DNA of 64,000 nucleotides from UBA685 sp049890115 (GCA_049890115.1 JBMHCC010000002.1:1-64000), one strand, 5' to 3'; positions 8,619-18,198 are shown, counted from the stretch's first letter. Notes: generated by a model from the sequence alone, not told the origin. Numbers and translations: made by a program.

Positions 8619-8675
8619 AAATGAATCGTTTCGCTATGACAGAGATACACACATCTGTCTGGCGTCTCATTTTTG
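8606..8675 (+). terminator. Expression platform: terminator-like hairpin of the glycine riboswitch
   Basis: ATGAG (8611-8615) can pair with CTCAT (8666-8670), which runs into TTTTT (8670-8674). Inside it, GACAGA (8638-8643) pairs with TCTGTC (8654-8659). An identical GACAGA at 8606-8611, in the 3' end of aptamer 2, could compete for the same partner, giving a plausible switch between folds. The ribosome site GGGA (8681) and ATG (8692) lie beyond it. Which fold glycine favours cannot be read from the sequence; an ON switch is the usual arrangement for catabolic genes. Confidence 0.5.
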
Positions 8676-8691
8676 TCAAAGGGATTAAAAG

Positions 8692-9921
8692 ATGAAGCAT
8701 ATTGCCATTATCGGTGCTGGAATTACCGGCATGTCAACTGCCTTTGAATTAACCCAGCGTGGCTATCAGGTTTCAGTTTATGACAAGCATCGTTATGCAG
8801 CGATGGAAACATCCTTTGCCAATGGCGGCCAGTTATCAGCTTCTAATGCTGAGGTTTGGACCAGATGGCAGACGATTTTCAAAGGCATGAAATGGATGCT
8901 GAAATCTGATGCGCCTTTATTGGTCAATCCAACGCCATCTTTGCATAAATATGGCTGGATGCTGGAATTTATGTCTCAGATCCCCAATTATGAAAACAAC
9001 ACCATAAAGACAGCTGAAATGGCAGTGCGTTCACGTGATTTTATGACCGAGATGGCAGAAAAAGCATCGATTGAATTTCACCGTGTCAATCAGGGGATTT
9101 TGCATTTCTATCAAGATGAAGCAGAATTTGAACATGCCCATAATGTCACAAAACTACTGAAAAAAGGTGGTTTGGAACGCCGCCGCCTGAGCGCTGAAGA
9201 AGTGGTCGAAATTGAACCTCATATCAAATCAAAAATTATTGGTGGGTATTATACTGAGTCTGATTTTACAGGTGATATTCATAAATTCTCAACTGGGCTT
9301 GCCAAAGCTTGCGAAAAAGCAGGTGTGATCTTCCACTGGAATCATGAGGTCACAGATATCATGCCGCAAAATGGCAATCCAGTTATCAAAGCTAAAATAG
9401 ATGATGATGGCGAGCTATCAGACCGCAGCTATGATGGGGTGGTGATTTGCGCTGGTGTTTATAGCCGCTTTCTGGCCAAGCAAGCAGGAGATCGTGTTAA
9501 TATTTATCCTGTGAAAGGCTATTCCATTACCGTTCATCTTGATGATGATGATAGCCGCAATGCCGCACCATGGGTCAGTTTGCTTGATGACAGAGCGAAG
9601 ATTGTGACCTCACGCCTTGGCGAAGATCGGTTTCGTGTTGCAGGCACAGCTGAATTTAACGGCTATAATTATAATATCAGAGCTGACAGAATTGCCCCAT
9701 TGACCAAATGGGTTGAAACGCATTTTCCTGGTGTGAACACAGAATATGTGACGCCTTGGGCAGGGTTGCGCCCGATGATGCCAAATATGATGCCGCGCAT
9801 TGGTCGTGGTAGAAACAAGGGTATTTTCTATAATACAGGTCATGGTCATCTTGGCTGGACACTCTCTTGTGCCTCTGCCCATATGATAAGTGATGTGATT
9901 ACTGCATCTGACAATCAGTAA
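8692..9921 (+). CDS. dadA: DadA-type FAD-dependent D-amino-acid dehydrogenase / glycine oxidase-like
   Basis: This 409-residue flavoprotein begins with the FAD dinucleotide fold IAIIGAGITGMSTAFEL (residues 4-20). It continues with SFANGGQLSASNAEVW, typical of the small subunit of D-amino-acid dehydrogenase, and ends with GHGHLGWTLSCASAHMI, the second FAD contact. The family oxidises D-amino acids (or glycine) to 2-oxo acids and ammonia, with electrons going to the respiratory chain. The glycine riboswitch directly upstream suggests that glycine, giving glyoxylate, may be the physiological substrate here. That substrate is inferred from regulation only. It appears to be a single-gene transcript. 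Confidence 0.85.
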   Translation: MKHIAIIGAGITGMSTAFELTQRGYQVSVYDKHRYAAMETSFANGGQLSASNAEVWTRWQTIFKGMKWMLKSDAPLLVNPTPSLHKYGWMLEFMSQIPNYENNTIKTAEMAVRSRDFMTEMAEKASIEFHRVNQGILHFYQDEAEFEHAHNVTKLLKKGGLERRRLSAEEVVEIEPHIKSKIIGGYYTESDFTGDIHKFSTGLAKACEKAGVIFHWNHEVTDIMPQNGNPVIKAKIDDDGELSDRSYDGVVICAGVYSRFLAKQAGDRVNIYPVKGYSITVHLDDDDSRNAAPWVSLLDDRAKIVTSRLGEDRFRVAGTAEFNGYNYNIRADRIAPLTKWVETHFPGVNTEYVTPWAGLRPMMPNMMPRIGRGRNKGIFYNTGHGHLGWTLSCASAHMISDVITASDNQ

Positions 9922-10046
9922 TTCCATTCGCAGTAACGCAATTTTAAGGGGCTGATAGGCGTCATTATCTTGCCCTTTGATGATGCTTTGGGGTACATCT
10001 TGACTGCTGATAGGCTAGCAAGTGAAACAAAAAAGAGGATAGGTTC

Positions 10047-11093
10047 ATGCAAAGGCTTACAATCACACGACCTGATGACTGGCATTTGCATTTGCGTGAT
10101 GGCGATATGCTAAGGGCGGTGCTGCCCTATAGTGCGCGTGATTTTGGCAGGGCAATTATCATGCCGAATTTGGTGCCACCTGTTGTGACTGTCAAAGATG
10201 CCGAAGCCTATCGTGAGCGCATAGTAAAAGCGTTGCCAGAGGGGGCTGATTTCACGCCGTTAATGGTGTTGTATTTAACAGAACAGACAGACCCAGCTGA
10301 TGTTAAAGCAGGCATTGAATCTGGCCTTATCAGTGCTGTTAAACTTTATCCAGCAGGTGCGACAACCAATTCAGCCTCTGGCGTGCGTTCCATGACAAAA
10401 GTGATGCCTGTCCTAGAGATGATGGCAGATGCTGGCTTGCCGCTTTGTGTGCATGGTGAGGTCACTGATCCAGAGATTGATATTTTTGACAGAGAAGCTG
10501 TCTTTATTGATAAAGTGCTAGACCCGCTTGGACGTAGCTTGCCTGAATTGCGTGTTGTGTTTGAACATATCACAACCAAGCAGGCAGTTAGCTATGTGAG
10601 CGGTGCCAGCCGTGCTTTGGCTGCAACCATTACCACACATCATCTGATGATTAATCGTAATGCCTATCTGGCTGGCGGGATTAAGCCGCATTATTATTGT
10701 CTGCCTGTTGCCAAAAGAGAGACTCATCGCAAAGCGTTGGTCGAGGCAGCGATTTCAGGTGATCCTCGTTTTTTCCTTGGCACTGATTCAGCCCCTCATA
10801 CTGATCCTGCAAAATTACAACCTTGTGGCTGTGCTGGTATTTTCACAAGCCCAAATACAATGGCTTGTCTTGCCCAGGTTTTCGAAGATGAAGATGCGCT
10901 TGATAAATTAGAAGGTTTTGCCAGCTTGCATGGTCCAGCTTTTTATAAAATGCCAGCCAATCAGGGGCAGATGATATTGGAACGCCATGATAAGCCTGTC
11001 AGTTTTGAAGATGCTGTTCCTACGCCAGAAGGGCCTGTGACTATTTTTGACCCGCAACGACCAATTTACTGGGATGTGGTGCGCACAAGCTAA
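10047..11093 (+). CDS. pyrC: Dihydroorotase
   Basis: This 348-residue homodimeric (E. coli PyrC-type) zinc enzyme cyclises carbamoyl-aspartate to dihydroorotate in pyrimidine synthesis. Visible sites are the metal pair motif HLHLRD near residue 14, the carboxylated lysine in VKLYPAG near 98, histidines in CVHGEVTD and THHLMINR, and the catalytic aspartate in GTDSAPH near 248. GAGGATAGG precedes the ATG. pyrE lies 4 kb downstream beyond the polyamine genes, so the two pyrimidine genes are close but not adjacent. Confidence 0.96.
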   Translation: MQRLTITRPDDWHLHLRDGDMLRAVLPYSARDFGRAIIMPNLVPPVVTVKDAEAYRERIVKALPEGADFTPLMVLYLTEQTDPADVKAGIESGLISAVKLYPAGATTNSASGVRSMTKVMPVLEMMADAGLPLCVHGEVTDPEIDIFDREAVFIDKVLDPLGRSLPELRVVFEHITTKQAVSYVSGASRALAATITTHHLMINRNAYLAGGIKPHYYCLPVAKRETHRKALVEAAISGDPRFFLGTDSAPHTDPAKLQPCGCAGIFTSPNTMACLAQVFEDEDALDKLEGFASLHGPAFYKMPANQGQMILERHDKPVSFEDAVPTPEGPVTIFDPQRPIYWDVVRTS

Positions 11094-11220
11094 TAGCCAT
11101 ATTTATGACAAAAAAAGTGGTGCAATATACAGAATCACTTTACAGTTTTAAAAATGATGATGTTGGTATAGATGGTCTGATTTGAATATCGCACCTATCC
11201 AAATAAGGGAGGAACCAATC

Positions 11221-12318
11221 ATGAAAAAAGCTTTTGTTACAGGCGCATCTTTAGGCGCTCTTGTTGCATTCAGTGTTGCGCCTGCTTTGGCTGAAGGTGA
11301 GCTGAATGTCTATAACTGGTCTGATTATATTGCTGAAGACACGATTGCGAATTTTGAAGCCGAAACAGGCATCAAGGTAGTGTATGATGTATATGATTCT
11401 AACGAAGTATTAGAAGCAAAAATGCTGGCAGGTTCATCAGGCTATGATCTGGTTGTGCCAACAGCTGATTTCCTAGCACGCGGTTTTGAATCAGGTGCCT
11501 ATCAGAAACTTGATACATCACGTCTGGCTAATTTTGGCAACCAAAGTGATGATATTCAAGGACAGGCAAATTCCGTTCTTGGCAATGATGATTCTGGCAT
11601 TGTGTATATGTGGGGCACAACTGGTATTGCTTATAATGTTGATAAGGTTGCTGAACGCCTTGGTGATGATGCGCCAACAGATAGCTGGTCATTGATCCTT
11701 GATCCACAATATGCCTCAAAGCTAGCTGATTGTGGTGTCGCTATTTTGGATGCGCCGACAGATGTCTTACCAAATGTGATGGCCTATCTAGGCAAGGATG
11801 GCCGCTCGCAAGATGCTGGTGATATTCAGGCAGCTGGTGAGGTGTTAAATGCGGTGCGCCCGCACCTTCGCTATATCCACTCATCACAGTCAATCAATGA
11901 TATTGCCAATGGTGATCTTTGTGCCGCTATCATGTGGTCAGGTGATGCTTTCCAGGCGGCCTATCGTGCTGAGGAAGCTGAAAATGGTAATGTGATTGAT
12001 TATGTCATTCCAAAAGAAGGCACAAATTTATGGTTTGATATGATGGCTTTGCCGGTTGATGCGAAAAACATCGATAATGCCTATAAATTCATCGATTATA
12101 TGATGCGCCCTGATGTGGCCGCTAATAATGTGAATTATGTGTGGTATGCCAGCGGTAATGAAGCTGCAAACCCGCTAATTGAACCAGAAGTGCTAAGCCA
12201 CCCAGGTATCTATCCAACTGATGAAGCAAAACAGAATCTGTTTGTTGTCCCAGTTTATGATGCCAAAACAGATCGTGTTGTTAACAGGGTATGGTCTCGC
12301 TTCTCAGCTGGCAATTAA
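11221..12318 (+). CDS. potF: Putrescine/spermidine ABC transporter, periplasmic binding protein
   Basis: The 365-residue product has a clear signal peptide (MKKAFVTGASLGALVAFSVAPALA, cut before EGELN). The mature protein opens with LNVYNWSDYIAEDTIANFE, the hallmark of the PotD/PotF family; the Trp and Asp there contact the polyamine. The start at 11221 is chosen because GGGAGGA lies 9 bases upstream and the signal peptide begins there, although the frame is open from a TTG at 11182. It captures polyamines in the periplasm and delivers them to PotGHI. It is the first gene of the operon. Confidence 0.93.
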   Translation: MKKAFVTGASLGALVAFSVAPALAEGELNVYNWSDYIAEDTIANFEAETGIKVVYDVYDSNEVLEAKMLAGSSGYDLVVPTADFLARGFESGAYQKLDTSRLANFGNQSDDIQGQANSVLGNDDSGIVYMWGTTGIAYNVDKVAERLGDDAPTDSWSLILDPQYASKLADCGVAILDAPTDVLPNVMAYLGKDGRSQDAGDIQAAGEVLNAVRPHLRYIHSSQSINDIANGDLCAAIMWSGDAFQAAYRAEEAENGNVIDYVIPKEGTNLWFDMMALPVDAKNIDNAYKFIDYMMRPDVAANNVNYVWYASGNEAANPLIEPEVLSHPGIYPTDEAKQNLFVVPVYDAKTDRVVNRVWSRFSAGN

Positions 12319-12342
12319 CGCTAGCAGGGGGGCATAAAAGGG

Positions 12343-13422
12343 ATGGCACCCTTTATTGAAATTACCGAAGTCACCAAGCGATTTGGTGACTTCACCGCCG
12401 TTGATAAATTGAGCCTTTCAATCGAGAAAGGCGAATTATTCTGTCTGCTTGGTGGCTCTGGTTGTGGCAAGACAACCTTATTGCGCATGATGGCAGGCCT
12501 TGAGGCACCTGATGCTGGTACCATTAGCATTGATGGTGTTGATATGGCGGCAGTTGGGCCAGCTGACAGGCCTGTTAATTATATGTTTCAGAATTATGCT
12601 CTATTCCCGCATATGAGCGTGGCAAATAATATCGGCTACGGGCTGCGTCGTGCCGGACTATCTGGTGCTGACTATGATAGCCGTGTGGCTGAGATGATAC
12701 AGCTTGTCCGTTTGCAAGGTTTTGAGAAACGCAAACCTGACCAGCTTTCTGGTGGCCAAAAACAGCGTGTTGCACTAGCGCGTGCTTTGGCAAGACGACC
12801 AAAATTACTATTGCTTGATGAGCCTCTGGCAGCACTTGATCGCAAATTACGTGAAGATACACAATTTGAGCTTGTGACAATTCAAGAACAGCTTGGCACC
12901 ACTTTTGTGGTTGTCACTCATGACCAAGAAGAGGCGATGTCATTGGCAAGCACCATAGGTGTCATGGATAAGGGCAAGCTGATACAGACAGGCGCTCCCA
13001 AAACACTTTATGAAGCGCCTCATAATAGGTTTATCGCTGATTTTCTGGGGTCTGTTAGCTTTTTAGATGCCACCATTACAACCGTGAAACCAGATAATAT
13101 AACTGCAGAATCTGAATGCCAGATTAGGGCTGTTCCACGTGATGGTTTTGGAGCAGGGGATAACATTACCATTGCCTTGCGACCTGAAAAAATAAATCTG
13201 ACAAGAGGGACAGCATCAGGGGTAAATCAGCTTGATGTTGTGATTGAAGAGATTGCCTATCTTGGCTCTGTCACACATATCAGAGCGCGAAGTAAGGCTG
13301 GGACAATGCTGAAAATACTAATCTCAAATCGCCGCCGTGATGAGGCTGATTTCACCTGGGATGATAAAGCTGTTGCGTCATTTGATGCGCAAGATGCACG
13401 CATTCTACCACAAGGCATTTGA
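12343..13422 (+). CDS. potG: Polyamine ABC transporter ATPase
   Basis: The 359-residue ATPase shows Walker A GGSGCGKTT (residues 37-45), the Q-loop FQNYALFPHM, the ABC signature LSGGQKQRVALARAL near 136 and Walker B LLLLDEPLAALD near 156, followed by the switch histidine VVTHDQEEAM. A C-terminal TOBE-like domain (about residues 275-355) is typical of polyamine and sugar importer ATPases. It energises uptake through PotHI. It begins 24 bases after potF, with a purine-rich ribosome site (AGGGGGG). potH follows after 9 bases. Confidence 0.95.
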   Translation: MAPFIEITEVTKRFGDFTAVDKLSLSIEKGELFCLLGGSGCGKTTLLRMMAGLEAPDAGTISIDGVDMAAVGPADRPVNYMFQNYALFPHMSVANNIGYGLRRAGLSGADYDSRVAEMIQLVRLQGFEKRKPDQLSGGQKQRVALARALARRPKLLLLDEPLAALDRKLREDTQFELVTIQEQLGTTFVVVTHDQEEAMSLASTIGVMDKGKLIQTGAPKTLYEAPHNRFIADFLGSVSFLDATITTVKPDNITAESECQIRAVPRDGFGAGDNITIALRPEKINLTRGTASGVNQLDVVIEEIAYLGSVTHIRARSKAGTMLKILISNRRRDEADFTWDDKAVASFDAQDARILPQGI

Positions 13423-13431
13423 TAAAAAGCT

Positions 13432-14340
13432 ATGCAGACACTCATTACAAAATATGGCAAGAAGCTGATTATCGGACTGCCACTTTTGTGGTTGTCAGTG
13501 TTTTTCATGGTGCCTTTGGCAGAGATGGCACAGGTGTCATTTACCGAAGCACAGCGCGGTATCCCGCCATTTAAACCACTTTGGGGGTTTGATGATGATG
13601 GGTTTTTCAACAATTTCACCCTAGGCAATTATCAGCTGATTGCTGATTTCTATCAGGATTATTTGGGCCCTGCGTTAAATTCTGTACGTATTGCTTTTGT
13701 TTCCACTGTTATTTGCCTTCTCTTTGCCTATCCGATTGCCTATTGGATTGCTCGCTCTGATGATCATATCAGATTGCTGTTGCTGATTTTGGTTTTATTG
13801 CCATTTTGGACATCCAGCCTGCTTCGTATGTATGCTCTTATTGGCTTGCTTAATCCCAATGGTTTTATCAATTCAATTTTAATGTGGGCAGGGGTTATTG
13901 ATGCGCCTATCGCCATGATGCAAACTGAATTTTCTGTTTATATGGGGATGTTGCTGACTTATCTGCCCCTCATGATTTTGCCGCTCTATGCGACGTTAAC
14001 GCGCCTTGATCATAGCCTTCATGAGGCAGCAGCTGATTTAGGCGCTAGTGCTGTTACGATTTTCCGCACGATTACGCTGCCCTTATCCTTGCCTGGTATT
14101 ATCGCTGGTTGCCTGCTTGTTTTTATTCCAGCTGTTGGTGAATTCGTCATACCAGCTTTATTAGGCGGACCAGATCAGGTCATGCTTGGCAAAGTTTTGT
14201 GGACTGAATTTTTCCGCAATCGTGATTGGCCAGTAGCCGCAGCTGTGGCATTGATTTTGATGGTGATTGTGGCAGGCCCTATTATCTATATGCGCTATGT
14301 CGATCAGCAAGGTGATGACAGCAAAACAGGGGCGGTATAA
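13432..14340 (+). CDS. potH: Polyamine ABC transporter permease PotH
   Basis: The 302-residue inner-membrane protein has six or so membrane helices. The coupling EAA loop (HEAAADLGASAVTIFRTITLPLSLPGI, about residues 200-226) contacts the ATPase PotG. An N-terminal helix is followed by a periplasmic stretch that includes the GYxL-like segment NFTLGNYQLI. The stop codon overlaps the next start as TAATG, so potH and potI are translationally coupled and should form a 1:1 heterodimer. Confidence 0.93.
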   Translation: MQTLITKYGKKLIIGLPLLWLSVFFMVPLAEMAQVSFTEAQRGIPPFKPLWGFDDDGFFNNFTLGNYQLIADFYQDYLGPALNSVRIAFVSTVICLLFAYPIAYWIARSDDHIRLLLLILVLLPFWTSSLLRMYALIGLLNPNGFINSILMWAGVIDAPIAMMQTEFSVYMGMLLTYLPLMILPLYATLTRLDHSLHEAAADLGASAVTIFRTITLPLSLPGIIAGCLLVFIPAVGEFVIPALLGGPDQVMLGKVLWTEFFRNRDWPVAAAVALILMVIVAGPIIYMRYVDQQGDDSKTGAV

Positions 14341-15149
14341 TGGTTCGCAAAGTGCCTTTGTTATTTGTGATTTTAGGGCTGATAGGCTTTTCAGCACTTT
14401 ATATCCCTGTCGCTGTCATGATGGCCTATAGCTTTAATGCTGGCAAATTATCATCTGTCTGGGCAGGGTTTTCAACCAGATGGTATGGTGCTTTATGGCA
14501 GAATGAACAGCTTTTATCAGCATTGAGTAAGTCATTAATTATCGCTGCTGTGGCTGCTACCATATCAACAATTTTTGGCATTTTAATAGCGATATCCTTT
14601 GTCAGAATGGGGCAGTTCCGCGGCCGCCTGTTATTAAGTGCCCTGGCATCAGCCCCATTGGTCATCCCTGAAGTGGTGATGGGATTATCCTTATTACTGT
14701 TATTTATCGCTATGGAAACGCTGCTTGGTTGGCCATCAGGCAGAGGTGTTGATACAATTATCATTGCACATGCCACATTTGGGATGTGTTTTGCTGCGGT
14801 GGTCATACAAGCAAGGCTGCGTCAATTTGATATCTCCTTGGAAGAAGCAGCGATGGATCTTGGTGCACGCCAGCCTTTCATCTTTTTCACCATCACCTTG
14901 CCCCTGATTTTACCAGCTATTATTTCAGCATGGTTATTAACATTTACATTGAGTTTTGATGATCTCGTCATTGCCAGCTTTGTCAGCGGGCCAGGCTCTT
15001 CAACCTTGCCGATTGTGATCTTTTCCAAAGTCAGGCTTGGTGTGACACCTGAAATTAACGCGATTGCAACCTTGATGATTGCGATTGTGGCATTGGGCGT
15101 GATTGGCGGTGCTGTCATTATGCGCAAAGCCTTGTCAGCCGAAAAATAA
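14340..15149 (+). CDS. potI: Polyamine ABC transporter permease PotI
   Basis: This 269-residue membrane protein is the partner of PotH. The EAA loop is at about residues 162-190 (LEEAAMDLGARQPFIFFTITLPLILP), and about six hydrophobic helices are visible. The segment FSFDDLVIASFVSGPGSSTLP is typical of PotC/PotI permeases. It closes the potFGHI operon. pyrE starts 125 bases further on the same strand, and no terminator is seen between them. Confidence 0.93.
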   Translation: MVRKVPLLFVILGLIGFSALYIPVAVMMAYSFNAGKLSSVWAGFSTRWYGALWQNEQLLSALSKSLIIAAVAATISTIFGILIAISFVRMGQFRGRLLLSALASAPLVIPEVVMGLSLLLLFIAMETLLGWPSGRGVDTIIIAHATFGMCFAAVVIQARLRQFDISLEEAAMDLGARQPFIFFTITLPLILPAIISAWLLTFTLSFDDLVIASFVSGPGSSTLPIVIFSKVRLGVTPEINAIATLMIAIVALGVIGGAVIMRKALSAEK

Positions 15150-15274
15150 GATAGGGTTCAAATTCAGGTTGCGGTGATGGCAAGGCGCGCGAATTAGATG
15201 GATTTTTGAACAGATATCCGCTACATAATCAGGCAGTTTCGCGCGGTGGTACACATCATGAAAAGGGGCAAAAA

Positions 15275-15934
15275 ATGACAGAAACAGTAGGCCAAAAAGT
15301 TGCCAGAATGCTGCTTGATATTGAGGCAGTGCATGTATCAGATGATAAGCCATTTATCTTTACATCTGGCAAGGCAAGCCCTGTTTACATTGATTGCCGG
15401 AAAATTATTTCCTTTCCAAAAGAGCGTCGTTTTTTGATGCGTGAAGGTGCTGCCATGATGGCTGATCTATCCAAAGATAGCCCTTATGATGCGGTGGCTG
15501 GCGGTGAGACAGCTGGCATTCCTTTTGCTGCATGGATGTCTGAAGAGCTAGATAAGCCAATGCAATATATCCGCAAAAAACCAAAAGGCTTTGGCAGAGA
15601 TGCGCAAATTGAAGGTTTGATCGAAGATGGCCAGCATATTTTACTGGTTGAAGACCTGGCAACAGATGGCGGCTCAAAACTGAATTTCATCAATGCTATT
15701 CGTACCGCTGGTGCCAATGTGAATCATATTTTTGTGATTTTTTATTATGATATTTTCAAAGATGCGATGACAAAGCTAGCTGATGAAAATGTCAGCCTGC
15801 ATTATCTGGCAACATGGTGGGATGTGTTGGCGGCTATCAAGCAAGATCCATCCTATAGTGATGAGAGAGTTGCCAAAGTTGAGGCCTTTTTAAATGCGCC
15901 TATTGAATGGTCAAAAGCCAATGGTGGTGCGTAA
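15275..15934 (+). CDS. pyrE: Orotate phosphoribosyltransferase
   Basis: The 219-residue enzyme joins orotate to PRPP to give OMP. The PRPP-binding motif HILLVEDLATDGGSK lies near residue 123 and the flexible loop IRKKPKGFGRDAQIEG near 98. The frame is open from 15206, but ATG 15275 has GGGG at the right spacing and starts MTETVGQKVARMLLD, which fits the family length. A CWC-type cysteine-rich gene follows. Confidence 0.94.
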   Translation: MTETVGQKVARMLLDIEAVHVSDDKPFIFTSGKASPVYIDCRKIISFPKERRFLMREGAAMMADLSKDSPYDAVAGGETAGIPFAAWMSEELDKPMQYIRKKPKGFGRDAQIEGLIEDGQHILLVEDLATDGGSKLNFINAIRTAGANVNHIFVIFYYDIFKDAMTKLADENVSLHYLATWWDVLAAIKQDPSYSDERVAKVEAFLNAPIEWSKANGGA

Positions 15935-16004
15935 GGCTTGTCAATGTCACAAAAATAGCCCAAGATTTGAGCAGAATTAGATATCATCAAAGGGGGGCTA
16001 TTTG

Positions 16005-16283
16005 ATGAGTTTTGATATGCCGAAATCCAAAGAAGGTGTGGCACGAGATGTGCCTTTGATATGTGCTGAATGCGGTGCTGATTTCACCTGTCGCACTGGC
16101 GCACCTGGTGAATGCTGGTGTAATAACAGCCCGAATATGCTACCGCAATTTCGGCTTGATGGAAAATGTGTTTGTGCGAATTGTCTTGCCAATGGCCAGT
16201 TGGAAGAGCTGACCAAAGCGCGCAATGATAAGCGGCAAAAACGCGAGGAACAAAGACTGGTTCGCCACAGTTCAGATGACTAA
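16005..16283 (+). CDS. Small cysteine-rich protein (CWC family)
   Basis: The 92-residue protein has paired cysteine motifs typical of the cysteine-rich CWC family: CAECGADFTC near residue 20, CWC near 36, and CVCANCL near 54, followed by a highly charged tail (ARNDKRQKREEQR). The cysteines probably bind zinc. The family has no established role that I know of. AGGGGGG stands 7 bases before the ATG, which supports a real gene. It lies between pyrE and the nucleoside genes and may belong to either transcript. Confidence 0.7.
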   Translation: MSFDMPKSKEGVARDVPLICAECGADFTCRTGAPGECWCNNSPNMLPQFRLDGKCVCANCLANGQLEELTKARNDKRQKREEQRLVRHSSDD

Positions 16284-16372
16284 AAAGACACATCATAATT
16301 GATGGTGTTATCTTGTGATTTTCGATAAGCTATGCTTCAAACTTTATTTTGATAATATTGTGGTTTTCTAAA

Positions 16373-17242
16373 ATGACAATTTTCAATCTTGGATCGATTA
16401 ACCTTGATCATTTCTATACGAGCGCTCATCTGCCAGTGCCAGGTGAAACAATGTTTGCCTCGACCTACTCGCAAGGGCTAGGCGGCAAGGGTGCTAATCA
16501 ATCTGTGGCTATTGGCAAGTCTGGTGCAGCTGTTTTTCATATTGGTCAAATAGGCCGAAATGATGAGGCGCATTTGTCTCTATTGAAAGAGGCGAATGTG
16601 AATTTGCATTTTGTCAGGCCATGTGATGATGCCACAGGCCATGCGATTGTGATGATTGATGAGGTAAGTGCTGAGAATCAAATCCTGATTATTCAAGGTG
16701 CGAATATCACCATCACATCTCAGCATATTCACGATGCGCTAGCTGATGCTGGCACTGGTGATTGGGCACTGACTCAAAATGAAACAAATGGCACTGAAGA
16801 ATTTTTAAAGCTGGCCAAAGATAAGGGGTTAAAGCTATGCTATTCAGCTGCCCCATTTGATAAAGATAAATTATTATCAGTGATTGATATGATTGATTTG
16901 CTGGTGGTTAATGAGATTGAAGCAGCTGAGATTTCATCAGCGCTTGGCGGGTCACCTGAAAGTTGGCCTGTGCCCAATGTGATTGTGACCAAAGGCAAGG
17001 ATGGGGCAGATTATTTTGGTGCAGAGGGGCAGTTTCACCAGCCAGCTGAACCAGTTAATGCGATAGATAGCACAGGTGCTGGTGATACCTATTTAGGGTT
17101 TTTACTTGGCCGCTTATCGCTGGGCGAGAGCATGAAACAGGCCATGACACTTGCTGGCAAAGCTGCTGGTATTCAGGTCACACGCCTAGGCACGGCAAGC
17201 GCCATACCTGATTTATCAGAATTACAACTTGATAAAGGATAA
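16373..17242 (+). CDS. PfkB-family sugar kinase, probably ribokinase-like
   Basis: This 289-residue kinase has the two PfkB signatures: GGKGANQSVAIGKSGA near residue 37 and the catalytic DSTGAGDTYLGFLLG near 230, whose Asp is the base. The NxD-like opening SINLDHFY and KGANQ are typical of ribokinases. The frame is open from 16349, but ATG 16373 begins the conserved first strand (MTIFNLGSINLD). Its stop overlaps the start of a nucleoside hydrolase, so phosphorylation of ribose released from nucleosides is the likely role. The exact sugar is inferred. Confidence 0.82.
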   Translation: MTIFNLGSINLDHFYTSAHLPVPGETMFASTYSQGLGGKGANQSVAIGKSGAAVFHIGQIGRNDEAHLSLLKEANVNLHFVRPCDDATGHAIVMIDEVSAENQILIIQGANITITSQHIHDALADAGTGDWALTQNETNGTEEFLKLAKDKGLKLCYSAAPFDKDKLLSVIDMIDLLVVNEIEAAEISSALGGSPESWPVPNVIVTKGKDGADYFGAEGQFHQPAEPVNAIDSTGAGDTYLGFLLGRLSLGESMKQAMTLAGKAAGIQVTRLGTASAIPDLSELQLDKG

Positions 17243-18198
17243 TGAAGATGAGCCAGACTAAGATTATCATCGATACAGATCCAGGCATTGATGATGCTAT
17301 GGCAATTCATCTGGCTTTTGCAGATAAACGTATTTCGGTGGTTGGCCTGACTTGTATTTTTGGTAATGTCAATCAGGAACAGGCAACCAGAAATGCCCTG
17401 TGGCTGGCTGAAACAGCACATTATGATTGTGCTGTGGCAGAAGGGGCAATGCGCCCTTTGATACAAGAACCAAACACGCCAAGCTATTATGTGCATGGTG
17501 ATGAAGGGTTTGGTGATTTGCCAGCCCAACAGCCAGCAGGGCAAAAACATCAGCTTGATGCTGCGGATTATATCATTGAGACCTGCCGTGCTCATCCAGG
17601 TGAGATCACATTATGCCCAGTTGGTCCTTTGACCAATATCGCATTGGCGCTTCAGCGATGCCCTGAATTAGTCAGCTTGGTCAAATCAGTTGTTATCATG
17701 GGTGGTGCTGGCTTTGTGCCTGGCAATGTCACTGATTATGCAGAGGCCAATATCTGGAATGATCCACATGCAGCAGAAATAGTATTTGCTGCGGATTGGG
17801 AAGTAGTAATGATAGGGCTTGATGTCACTCAGCAAATTAGATGCAGCCCTGAAGACTATCTCTCTATTGCTGAGGCCAGCCCTGAAATTGGCGGGTTTAT
17901 TTATGATATTTCAAAATTCTATACACGCTTTTATCAATCTATCCTGCATGAAGAGGTTTGTGTCTTGCATGACCCAGCAGCGATTATTGCGATTACCAAT
18001 CCAGAATTATTTGATTATCGCATGATGCCTGTCACAGTGATATGTGACGGTGAAGCCATTGGTCAGACTGTGCCAGATGCCAGTTTGCAAAGGCGGGCAG
18101 CAAAAATAGCAGTTGGCGTCAATGTCGAAAAAGTGAAAGGCTATTACCTATCGCTATCTGGCAAGGCTGATGCGGCAAAGGCAGAACGTAGCCAGTAA
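17242..18198 (+). CDS. Inosine-uridine preferring nucleoside hydrolase
   Basis: The 318-residue protein opens with the calcium-binding signature IIIDTDPGIDDAMAIHLA (residues 8-25) of IunH/Rih enzymes, which cleave nucleosides to ribose plus base. The further metal ligand region EANIWNDPHAAEIVF is at about 173 and a catalytic-type His is in CVLHDPAAIIA near 240. Its first ATG overlaps the kinase stop (TAATG). ATG 17248, two codons later, has better spacing from AAAGG. With the kinase upstream and the BMP importer downstream it forms a nucleoside catabolic unit. Specificity cannot be read. Confidence 0.92.
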   Translation: MKMSQTKIIIDTDPGIDDAMAIHLAFADKRISVVGLTCIFGNVNQEQATRNALWLAETAHYDCAVAEGAMRPLIQEPNTPSYYVHGDEGFGDLPAQQPAGQKHQLDAADYIIETCRAHPGEITLCPVGPLTNIALALQRCPELVSLVKSVVIMGGAGFVPGNVTDYAEANIWNDPHAAEIVFAADWEVVMIGLDVTQQIRCSPEDYLSIAEASPEIGGFIYDISKFYTRFYQSILHEEVCVLHDPAAIIAITNPELFDYRMMPVTVICDGEAIGQTVPDASLQRRAAKIAVGVNVEKVKGYYLSLSGKADAAKAERSQ

